Part shown: piece by piece, positions 9,394-16,380 of the stretch | Numbering within the stretch: the first letter of the stretch is position 1 | Layout: every line of letters begins with the position of its first letter | DNA from: Candidatus Aalborgicola lynettensis | Lineage (GTDB): Bacteria; Pseudomonadota; Gammaproteobacteria; Burkholderiales; Burkholderiaceae_C | Direction of reading: 5' to 3' | Assembly: GCA_016719405.1 (NCBI GenBank) | Contig: JADJZE010000001.1 | Coordinates: forward strand, 682,001 to 746,000 | Length of the DNA stretch: 64,000 nucleotides | Made by a program: the position numbers and the translations under genes | Notes under the pieces: model-generated | Databases searched by the model: none | Told to the model about the DNA's origin: nothing | The model's input: the letters and a program-made list of their open reading frames with translations, nothing else

Positions 9394-9822
9394 TTATTTG
9401 AGGTGCTTGCCGATCAGGCCGGCCATCTCAAACATCGACACTTGCATCTTGCCGAAAACTTCCTTGAGCTTGGCGTCAGCGTTGATCATGCGCTTGTTGA
9501 CGGCATCTTGCAGCTTGTGCTTCTTGATGTACACCCACAGTTGCTTGACCACTTCAGTGCGGGGCAGGGGGCTGTTGCCGACGATGGAAGCTAACGCGGC
9601 GCTAGGAGTCAAGGCCTTCATGAAGGCAGCATTGACGGTGCGCTTTTTGGCGGGGGCTTTGGTAGCGGCAACTTTTTTGGCAGGCGCTGCTTTCTTGGCG
9701 GGAGCAGCCTTTTTAGCGGGGGCTTTGGCGGCTACCTTCTTTGCGGGGGCTGCCGCTTTAGCGGGAGCAGCTTTTTTTGCAGGTGCCGCTTTTTTAGCGG
9801 GCGCTTTTTTCGCAGTTGCCAT
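9394..9822 (-). CDS. SWIB/MDM2-domain protein with Lys/Ala/Pro-rich N-terminal tail
   Basis: The first 70 or so residues are almost only K, A and P in repeats such as AKKAAPAKK, like the tail of histone H1 or bacterial HU/HctB-type proteins. The rest (about 71-142) is a SWIB domain: NSPLPRTEVVKQLWVYIKKHKLQD. SWIB domains occur in eukaryotic chromatin remodellers and, in bacteria, in chlamydial topoisomerase fusions and in small proteins like this one in Burkholderiales. A nucleoid-binding role is likely from composition but not proven. It has its own terminator and appears monocistronic. Confidence 0.88.
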   Translation of the reverse strand: MATAKKAPAKKAAPAKKAAPAKAAAPAKKVAAKAPAKKAAPAKKAAPAKKVAATKAPAKKRTVNAAFMKALTPSAALASIVGNSPLPRTEVVKQLWVYIKKHKLQDAVNKRMINADAKLKEVFGKMQVSMFEMAGLIGKHLK

Positions 9823-9999
9823 GATCGTGTGTCCTCTTTGAAGTTAATTAATCACCAGTAAAAAACGGCTTCTTCGCTGGTAGAGCGGATGCTACTGGAG
9901 AAAAAGCGCGGATCCAAGTGAAGAAATGCATTTTTCACTGGGGAATGTTGTTTTTTCCATTGGAGAATAGACCATTTGGATGAAAAGGAGCCACTACCT

Positions 10000-10521
10000 A
10001 TGAACACCTCATTTGCAAGCTGTGATTTATGTGACGCGCACAAGGGCGATACCTCCGGCAGTTTTCGCGTGCTGCCACCGGTCTTCAAGGACTTCGGGCA
10101 GGTCAAAAAATTCTCTGGCCCGGTCGCGACCGTGAAGTGTTTTGAGGACAACACCTTGGTCAAAGCAGCGGTAGATTCAGTGGGTTATCTCGAAACACCC
10201 CAGGGCCGTGTCGGCAAGGTCTTGGTAGTGGACGGGGGGGCATCGCTGCGCCATGCGCTGTTGGGCGGCAATCTGGGTGCGGCGGCGGCGCGCAATGGCT
10301 GGGCCGGTGTGGTGATTGACGGCTGTGTGCGCGATACGGCGGAGCTGGCGGGCCATGCGGTGGGCATTCGTGCCCTGGCCGCAATGCCCTTGCCGACCGA
10401 AAAACGCAACCAGGGCCAAGCTGAGGTGGCGGTGCAGGTGCAGGGCGTGTGGGTGCGCCCTGGCGATTGGCTGTATGCCGATGAAGACGGCATCGTGGTG
10501 TCGGAAAAACCGCTGCTCTAG
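10000..10521 (+). CDS. RraA family protein (4-hydroxy-4-methyl-2-oxoglutarate aldolase / RNase E regulator fold)
   Basis: The 173-residue protein has the RraA fold motifs GWAGVVIDGCVRD and GKVLVVDGGASLRHALLGGNLG. Enteric RraA binds RNase E and lowers its activity; many relatives instead are metal-dependent HMG/CHA aldolases using the same GG...D...R..D site. The site residues are all present, so aldolase activity cannot be excluded. I start at MNTSFASCDLCD because AAGGAG lies just upstream. The 177 bases between this gene and the SWIB gene hold both promoters. Confidence 0.85.
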   Translation: MNTSFASCDLCDAHKGDTSGSFRVLPPVFKDFGQVKKFSGPVATVKCFEDNTLVKAAVDSVGYLETPQGRVGKVLVVDGGASLRHALLGGNLGAAAARNGWAGVVIDGCVRDTAELAGHAVGIRALAAMPLPTEKRNQGQAEVAVQVQGVWVRPGDWLYADEDGIVVSEKPLL

Positions 10522-10570
10522 TTGGAGTAGGGTGCCTAAACGGGGTGTGCTCGTGCGGGTGGGGCAGCGA

Positions 10571-11536
10571 TTACACGGAGTGAGGCAGCGTGGGGGCTTT
10601 GTTTTCCGGCATGGTGGCCAATACCACTCCGGCCAGAGCCGCCACAAATGCCAGCAGCTGCGGGGTGCCAAACGGCTCTTTGAGCACCCCCACCCCGACC
10701 AGCGCGGCCGAGATGGGCAACATCACCGTCAACACGCCGGCGCGGGCGGCCGGTACGGTCTGCAGCCCCGTCATCCACAACCATACCGTCCATACGCTGG
10801 CTGCCAGGGCGTAAAACAACAGCAGCAGCCACGAGGGGCTGGACACCGCACAGAAGTCAAACTGCCAGGCGGCATACAGCCCCATCGGGGTCATCAACAC
10901 AAAACCCCAGGCGTTGATGAGTGCGGTGATGCGCTTGGGCGACAAGGCGCCGGTGAGCTTTTTTCCAATCACGGCATAGGCAGCTTCACACAGCACGGCG
11001 GCAAACACCAACAGGTTGCCCCACAGGGCAGTTTTTTGGGTCAAATCGGCCATTTGCGCAGGTGGGGCGTGCGCAAGCAGCTCACCTTTTGATAGCGCCA
11101 ACAAGCCAATGCCAAGCGCACTGCAGGCCACTGCCGCCCAGACCCGCAGGCCAATGCGCTCTTTCAGGAAGATCCAGCTCATCACGGCGACCACAGCCGG
11201 AATGCTCGCCATGATGACCCCGGCCGCCACGGCGCTGGTCATGCTGACGCCAAACAGCATGCAAATGGAGAACAAAAAGTTGCCCAAGAAGGACTCCAGA
11301 AACAGCAGACCCCGGGTGCCAGCGGTCATGGGGGCCTCGTTAGCCGGGCGTTGGAGCCAATGCAGCATACACAGGCCGCCTATGCCAAAACGCAGCCAGG
11401 CCAGCAAAAACACCGAGAAAATGGCCACCAGGGGCTTGGACAATGCCACGTAGCTGCCCACCAGGGCCATGCTGAGTGCCAGGAAAAAATACGCTAGCCA
11501 CGGGCGGGGTGGGGGGGCTGAAATGATGGAGTGCAT
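10571..11536 (-). CDS. EamA/DMT-family transporter
   Basis: A 321-residue inner-membrane protein with about ten hydrophobic helices in two EamA repeats, each of about 140 residues; helices such as YFLALSMALVGSYVALSKPLVAIFSV and GVIMASIPAVVAVMSW are clear. Members of the drug/metabolite superfamily usually export amino acids or other small metabolites. The substrate cannot be read from sequence. It is divergent from the polyamine-type ABC operon, about 80 bases away, and may share that promoter region. Confidence 0.85.
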   Translation of the reverse strand: MHSIISAPPPRPWLAYFFLALSMALVGSYVALSKPLVAIFSVFLLAWLRFGIGGLCMLHWLQRPANEAPMTAGTRGLLFLESFLGNFLFSICMLFGVSMTSAVAAGVIMASIPAVVAVMSWIFLKERIGLRVWAAVACSALGIGLLALSKGELLAHAPPAQMADLTQKTALWGNLLVFAAVLCEAAYAVIGKKLTGALSPKRITALINAWGFVLMTPMGLYAAWQFDFCAVSSPSWLLLLFYALAASVWTVWLWMTGLQTVPAARAGVLTVMLPISAALVGVGVLKEPFGTPQLLAFVAALAGVVLATMPENKAPTLPHSV

Positions 11537-11615
11537 GAGGTGGGTGGGGCGGTCTTATTAAAATGCGGCCTGCGCACAATGCGACCGTCGATTTATCTGT
11601 ACAAAAGGCAACTTG

Positions 11616-12770
11616 GTGACCACTGCATCTGACCCATTTCCCGCCAGCACGCCGAGTGCGCCTGTTCCGTTTTTGCAAATCAAACGGGTGGTCAAGACGT
11701 TTGACGAAGTATTTGCGGTGGATGAGGTCACGCTGAACATTGAAAAAGGCGAAATTTTTGCGCTGCTGGGCTCGTCCGGTTGCGGCAAGTCTACGTTGTT
11801 GCGCATGCTGGCGGGCTTCGAGCAGCCTTCTTCGGGGCAGATTTTGCTGGAGGGTCGCGACATTGTGGGCCTGGCGCCGTATGAGCGCCCGATCAACATG
11901 ATGTTCCAGAGCTACGCCCTGTTTCCGCACCTCACGGTCTGGCAAAACATTGCCTTTGGCCTGCGCCGGGACCATATGCCCAAGGCCGAGGTGAAAGCCC
12001 GGGTGGAGCAAATGCTGGAGCTGGTGCAATTGCAGTCGTATGCCAAGCGGTATCCGCACCAGCTTTCCGGCGGGCAGCAGCAGCGTGTGGCATTGGCGCG
12101 CAGTCTGGCCAAGCGGCCTCGTTTATTGTTATTGGACGAACCCTTGGGTGCGTTGGACGCCAAGCTGCGCGAACGCACCCAGTTGGAACTGGTGGGCATC
12201 ATTGAGCAAGTGGGTGTGACCTGCGTCATGGTGACACACGACCAGGAAGAGGCCATGACCATGGCAACCCGGATTGGGGTCATGAATGAAGGCAAAATTT
12301 TGCAGATTGGCCGCCCGACCGAAATTTATGAGACGCCGGATTGCCGTTTTGTGGCTGATTTTATTGGCAGCGTCAATCTGTTCAGTGGCCAATTAGCGGT
12401 CGATGAGTCGGACCACGCCATCATTAGCTCGCCCGAGTGTCAGCACTATGTGAGCCACGGCATTACCGGCACCCCTGGTATGCCGGTGCATGTGGCGGTG
12501 CGACCAGAAAAGTTGATTATTCAAAAAGGTATGCCCAGTGTCGAAGAACGGGAATCGCCGGCCGAGGTGGGCTACAACCTGGTGCAGGGCGTGATCCACG
12601 ACTTGGCCTACCTGGGCATTTTGACCACCTACCACGTCAAGCTGTCCAATGGCACCATCGTGAAGGTCACCCACACCAACGCCGCGCGCCACGATGCCGC
12701 GCACCTGACCTGGGGTGACGCCGTCACCGTGTGGTGGTGCGGCAGCGATGTCGTGGTGCTGACGCGCTGA
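11616..12770 (+). CDS. potA: spermidine/putrescine-type ABC transporter ATP-binding protein
   Basis: Has all ABC ATPase motifs: Walker A GSSGCGKST, signature LSGGQQQRVALARSL, Walker B LLLLDEPLGALD, and an H-loop in MVTHDQEEA. After the nucleotide-binding domain there is a TOBE-type C-terminal region of about 130 residues, as in PotA/PotG. Start is GTG (a TTG lies one codon earlier). It is followed by two permease genes with 1- and -4-base junctions, so the three form an operon. No substrate-binding protein gene is nearby. Confidence 0.9.
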   Translation: MTTASDPFPASTPSAPVPFLQIKRVVKTFDEVFAVDEVTLNIEKGEIFALLGSSGCGKSTLLRMLAGFEQPSSGQILLEGRDIVGLAPYERPINMMFQSYALFPHLTVWQNIAFGLRRDHMPKAEVKARVEQMLELVQLQSYAKRYPHQLSGGQQQRVALARSLAKRPRLLLLDEPLGALDAKLRERTQLELVGIIEQVGVTCVMVTHDQEEAMTMATRIGVMNEGKILQIGRPTEIYETPDCRFVADFIGSVNLFSGQLAVDESDHAIISSPECQHYVSHGITGTPGMPVHVAVRPEKLIIQKGMPSVEERESPAEVGYNLVQGVIHDLAYLGILTTYHVKLSNGTIVKVTHTNAARHDAAHLTWGDAVTVWWCGSDVVVLTR

Positions 12771-12771
12771 G

Positions 12772-13704
12772 GTGTCTATGACGTCTGATACAACTCACCG
12801 ATTGCCACTGATGGTGCGCCTGGGCGACGCCTGTGGCCGTGGCACCCTGATTGGCGTGCCCATGGCCTTTTTGGTCTTTGTGTTTTTGCTGCCATTTCTG
12901 GTGGTCATCAAGATCAGCCTGTCCGAAATGGACGAGGTCGTCTTTAAAGATCTGGTGGTGTGGGCCGATGGCGTCATCGACATCCGGCTCAAGCTGTCCA
13001 ATTACATCGCCTTGGTGCAGGACTTGCTGTACATCGACACCTACCTGAGTTCCATCGGCTTTGCCGCGCTCACCACCTCCATTTGCCTGGCTATTGCGTA
13101 CCCGTTTGCCTATTTTTTGGCCCGCAGTCCGTCGGATCGCCGTCCGGCACTGTTGATGCTGGTGATGCTGCCGTTTTGGACTTCCTTCCTGCTGCGGGTC
13201 TACGCCTGGAAAATGCTGCTGGCCGATGTGGGGGTGTTTAACAACGTGGCGATGGCCTTGGGTTTGATTGGCGAGCCTGTCAAGATGATGAACACGCCGT
13301 TTTCGCTGATTCTGGGCATGGTCTACACCTACGTGCCCTTCATGATCCTGCCGCTGTATGCCAATCTCTCCAAGATGGATATTCGCCTGCTGGAGGCAGC
13401 GCAGGATTTGGGCGCCACACCGTGGCAGGCGTTTTGGCGCATTACGGTGCCGTTGTCTAAAAACGGTATTGTGGCCGGTTCGATGTTGGTGTTTATTCCC
13501 TGCGTGGGGGAGTATGTGATTCCCGAATTGCTGGGCGGGCCGCAAACCCTGATGATTGGTCGGGTGTTGTGGGACGAGTTTTTCAGCAACAACGATTGGC
13601 CCATGGCCGCGTCGGTAGCGGTCATGATGGTGCTGTTGGTAATCGTGCCGTTGGCCTTGTTCAATAAACACCAGGCTGAAAACGCCAACGGAGTGCGCGC
13701 ATGA
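12772..13704 (+). CDS. potB: polyamine-type ABC transporter permease PotB/PotH
   Basis: A 310-residue membrane protein with six to seven helices. The EAA loop that docks to the ATPase is seen as EAAQDLGATPWQAFWRITVPLS. Between the first and second helices is a long periplasmic loop (SLSEMDEVVFKDL...), typical of PotB/PotH. GTG at 12772 or ATG at 12778 could be the start. It lies directly after the ATPase gene and overlaps potC by four bases (ATGA), indicating translational coupling. Confidence 0.9.
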   Translation: MSMTSDTTHRLPLMVRLGDACGRGTLIGVPMAFLVFVFLLPFLVVIKISLSEMDEVVFKDLVVWADGVIDIRLKLSNYIALVQDLLYIDTYLSSIGFAALTTSICLAIAYPFAYFLARSPSDRRPALLMLVMLPFWTSFLLRVYAWKMLLADVGVFNNVAMALGLIGEPVKMMNTPFSLILGMVYTYVPFMILPLYANLSKMDIRLLEAAQDLGATPWQAFWRITVPLSKNGIVAGSMLVFIPCVGEYVIPELLGGPQTLMIGRVLWDEFFSNNDWPMAASVAVMMVLLVIVPLALFNKHQAENANGVRA

Positions 13705-14540
13705 AAAACAATGCCGGGCGTTGGTTGTCTGCTCTGTGGATGGGCGCCGTATTTGTATTTTTGTACCTGCCCATCGTGACCCTGGTGGTGCTGAGTTTCA
13801 ATGACAGCGCCATGGTGACAATCTGGGGTGGCTGGTCTTTGCGTTGGTACCGCGAACTGTCGAACGACGCCGAACTCATCAGCGGTTTTACCCTGTCACT
13901 GGAGATTGCGTTTTTTACCGCGTGTTCGTCGGTGTTTTTGGGTACGTTGGCGGCCTTGTCGCTGCAGCGCTTCATGCGGTTTCCGGGGCGCACCTTGTTT
14001 GCCGGCATGGTCCATTCGCCGTTGGTGATGCCGGAGGTGATTATTGGCTTGTCTTTGCTGCTGATGCTGGTGTCGGTGCAGCGGGTGTTTGGTTTCCCGG
14101 AGCGTGGCATGGGTGCCATTTGGCTGGGGCATACCCTGCTGGGCATGGCCTATGCCACGGTAGTGGTGCAATCGCGCTTGCAAGAACTTAACCCGCAGTT
14201 GGAAGAGGCTGCGCAAGATTTGGGTTGCCGACCCCTGCAGGTATTTTTTTTGGTCACCCTGCCACTGATTTCCCAGGCGATTGGGGCGGCGTGGCTACTG
14301 ACTTTTACACTGTCCCTGGACGATGTGGTGCTGTCGGCCTTTTTGTCGGGCCCCGGCTCTACCACCATGCCGATTGCCATCTTCAGCCGGGCCCGACTGG
14401 GCTTAAGCCCCAGTGTGAACACCGTGGCTACATTGACGGTGGCGGTGGTCAGCATTGGCGTTTTGACGGCCAGTGTGCTGATGGCCCGGGCCGAACGTCG
14501 CCGCAAGGCAGAAGTGGCAGCCAGTTACCGGTCACCCTGA
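13701..14540 (+). CDS. potC: polyamine-type ABC transporter permease PotC/PotI
   Basis: Second permease subunit, 279 residues, with six membrane helices and the EAA loop EEAAQDLGCRPLQVFFLVTLPLI. It pairs with PotB to form the channel. The C-terminus is short and basic (RAERRRKAE). The start overlaps the stop of potB. A hairpin at 14591-14610 may end the transcript. Substrate assignment to putrescine or spermidine is by family only. Confidence 0.9.
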   Translation: MKNNAGRWLSALWMGAVFVFLYLPIVTLVVLSFNDSAMVTIWGGWSLRWYRELSNDAELISGFTLSLEIAFFTACSSVFLGTLAALSLQRFMRFPGRTLFAGMVHSPLVMPEVIIGLSLLLMLVSVQRVFGFPERGMGAIWLGHTLLGMAYATVVVQSRLQELNPQLEEAAQDLGCRPLQVFFLVTLPLISQAIGAAWLLTFTLSLDDVVLSAFLSGPGSTTMPIAIFSRARLGLSPSVNTVATLTVAVVSIGVLTASVLMARAERRRKAEVAASYRSP

Positions 14541-14590
14541 GTGCAAAGGCACGTGCAACCACCGACCCGCCCCCCATTTTGTCGGTTGTT

Positions 14591-14613
14591 TTCCGTTGGC
14601 TACAACGGAATTT
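14591..14613 (+). terminator. candidate terminator after the potABC operon
   Basis: Perfect 8-bp stem TTCCGTTG / CAACGGAA with loop GCTA, followed by only TTT, 50 bases after the potC stop. The short T run makes this a weak terminator. Confidence 0.45.
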
Positions 14614-14660
14614 CATATCATGACAAGTGATGCACTCTCAAAGCATTTCTACATAAATAT

Positions 14661-14709
14661 TTATGTCTTATATAAGACATAAGACGGCAAAGATATCTTA
14701 TACAAGACT
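14661..14709. promoter_or_regulatory. paired palindromic operator upstream of aceA
   Basis: Positions 14661-14682 form a perfect 22-bp palindrome whose core is GTCTTATATAAGAC. A second, imperfect copy of the core, TCTTATACAAGA, lies at 14696-14707. The two centres are 30 bp apart, about three turns of DNA, so two dimers could bind on one face. The site lies about 100 bp before aceA. I infer an operator for a regulator of acetate or fatty-acid (glyoxylate shunt) metabolism; the regulator is unknown. Confidence 0.6.
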
Positions 14710-14779
14710 AGAATAGCGAGCGAAACCATCGGTGATGGTGACCGTTCAGGACCTGTTTTATTAACTACGGAGTGTTTTC

Positions 14780-16096
14780 ATGACGACTCAAACCCGCGAA
14801 CAACAAATTGCTGCCCTTGAAAAAGACTGGGCCACCAACCCCCGCTGGAAAGGCGTGAAGCGCGGTTACTCCGCCGCAGACGTCGTGCGTCTGCGCGGTA
14901 GCGTTCAGCCCGAGTACACCTTTGCCAAAAACGGTGCTGAGAAGTTGTGGGCCAAGGTCAACGGCGGTGCCAAGAAAGGCTACGTGAACGCTTTCGGCGC
15001 CATCAGCGCTGGTCAAGCCATGCAACAAGCCAAAGCCGGCCTGGAAGCCGTGTACCTGTCCGGCTGGCAAGTTGCCGCCGACGGCAACACGTCTGAAACC
15101 ATGTACCCCGACCAATCGCTGTACGCGTACGACTCGGTGCCCACCATGGTTCGCCGTATCAATAACACATTCAAGCGTGCTGACGAAATCCAGTGGGGAC
15201 GTGGTATTGAGCCAGGTTCCAAGGAATACATCGACTTCTTCCTGCCTATCGTGGCCGATGCGGAAGCCGGTTTCGGTGGCGTGTTGAATGCTTTCGAGTT
15301 GATGAAGAACATGATCACAGCAGGTGCTGCTGGTGTTCACTTCGAAGACCAATTGGCTGCGGTGAAGAAGTGCGGTCACATGGGTGGCAAGGTGCTGGTC
15401 CCGACCCGCGAAGCCATCGAAAAGCTGATCGCTGCACGTTTCGCTGCGGACACCATGGGCGTGCCCACCATCATCTTGGCGCGTACCGATGCCGAAGCCG
15501 CTAACCTGATCACCAGCGACTACGACGCCAACGACAAACCTTTCATCACTGGCGAGCGCACCCAAGAAGGCTTCTACCGCGTCAAGAACGGTCTGGAGCA
15601 ATCCATCAGCCGCGGCGTTGCTTACGCTCCTTACGCCGACTTGGTGTGGTGCGAAACCGGCGTGCCAGACATTGGCTTTGCCCGCGAATTCGCGCAAGCC
15701 GTGCTTAAAGAGTGCCCTGGCAAGTTGCTGTCGTACAACTGTTCTCCTTCCTTCAACTGGAAGAAGAACCTGTCCGACTCCCAGATCGCGTCCTTCCAGG
15801 AAGACCTGTCCGCACTGGGTTACAAGTACCAGTTCATCACTTTGGCTGGTATCCACATCAACTGGTTCAACACCTTCCAGTTTGCCCACGCTTACGCCCG
15901 TGGCGAAGGCATGAAGCACTACACCGAGATGGTGCAAGAGCCAGAATTTGCTGCCCGCGACAAGGGTTACACCTTCGTGTCGCATCAGCAAGAAGTGGGT
16001 GTTGGCTACTTCGACGACGTGACGACTGTGATTCAGGGCGGATCGTCCTCCGTGAAGGCGCTGACCGGTTCGACCGAAGAAGAGCAGTTCCACTAA
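14780..16096 (+). CDS. aceA: isocitrate lyase
   Basis: Splits isocitrate into glyoxylate and succinate, the first step of the glyoxylate shunt, allowing growth on acetate and fatty acids. The catalytic motif KKCGHMGGKVLVPT is present, as are SWQ-type substrate contacts (YLSGWQVAAD) and the FEDQ metal region. At 438 residues it matches the short bacterial class. It has its own leader with palindromic sites and is followed by two hairpins, so it appears monocistronic. Confidence 0.97.
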   Translation: MTTQTREQQIAALEKDWATNPRWKGVKRGYSAADVVRLRGSVQPEYTFAKNGAEKLWAKVNGGAKKGYVNAFGAISAGQAMQQAKAGLEAVYLSGWQVAADGNTSETMYPDQSLYAYDSVPTMVRRINNTFKRADEIQWGRGIEPGSKEYIDFFLPIVADAEAGFGGVLNAFELMKNMITAGAAGVHFEDQLAAVKKCGHMGGKVLVPTREAIEKLIAARFAADTMGVPTIILARTDAEAANLITSDYDANDKPFITGERTQEGFYRVKNGLEQSISRGVAYAPYADLVWCETGVPDIGFAREFAQAVLKECPGKLLSYNCSPSFNWKKNLSDSQIASFQEDLSALGYKYQFITLAGIHINWFNTFQFAHAYARGEGMKHYTEMVQEPEFAARDKGYTFVSHQQEVGVGYFDDVTTVIQGGSSSVKALTGSTEEEQFH

Positions 16097-16107
16097 GCAC
16101 TGCACTT

Positions 16108-16170
16108 AACACCTGAAAGGGTGTTTTGCCGCGTAGCAAAAAGGCCACCCAGAGATGGGGGGCCTTTTTT
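16108..16170 (+). terminator. tandem terminators after aceA
   Basis: First hairpin AACACC-TGAAAG-GGTGTT followed by TT (16108-16126). The second, stronger hairpin has arms AAGGCC and GGCCTT with an inner CCC/GGG pairing and is followed by TTTT (16138-16170). Confidence 0.8.
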
Positions 16171-16231
16171 ATTGAGGGTAAAATCGGCGCTTCCATCCCT
16201 ATTTGATAAGAGCGAGAAAGGCAATCTGGTT

Positions 16232-16273
16232 ATGACACCGCGAACTACACCGGCCACTTTTTCAAGCGAATAA
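16232..16273 (+). CDS. threonine-rich leader peptide of the thrS operon
   Basis: An open frame of 13 codons encodes MTPRTTPATFSSE, four of 13 being threonine, including adjacent Thr5-Thr6. A purine-rich AAAGG precedes the ATG by 10 bases. It lies between the aceA terminator and thrS, followed by mutually exclusive RNA hairpins. This is what is expected of a leader peptide sensing charged tRNA-Thr: a ribosome stalled at Thr5/Thr6 would cover 16239-16246. The peptide needs no function of its own. This is inference from sequence; I know of no report for this locus. Confidence 0.65.
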   Translation: MTPRTTPATFSSE

Positions 16274-16352
16274 GGCCGCAAGTCCGCGCGCCTTGTGCGC
16301 AGATAGCTACCAAAATCATAGTAAAGCGCGGACTGTTCCGCGCTTTTGCTTT
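16239..16352 (+). promoter_or_regulatory. threonine attenuator of thrS (protector, antiterminator and terminator segments)
   Basis: Four segments can pair in alternative ways. Segment 1 is CGCGAACT (16239-16246, inside the leader peptide). Segment 2 is AGTCCGCGC (16281-16289). Segment 3 is GCGCGGACT (16326-16334). Segment 4 is TCCGCGCTTT (16337-16346). 2:3 gives nine perfect pairs (antiterminator). 3:4 gives a 10-bp stem with loop CTGT followed by T-rich sequence (terminator, 16323-16350). 1:2 pairs with one mismatch. Stalling at the Thr codons would mask 1 and favour 2:3, so thrS is read; normal translation would let 3:4 form. Confidence 0.65.
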
Positions 16353-16380
16353 TCTGCATTCCTCTTTTTCAGCACACACC

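Noticed and set aside
9852..10163. 103-codon frame on the minus strand before rraA
   Set aside because: Covers the promoter region and the start of rraA; no motif or ribosome-binding site.
14765..16105. 446-codon open frame opposite aceA
   Set aside because: Mirror of aceA, which has all its catalytic motifs; no independent start signal.
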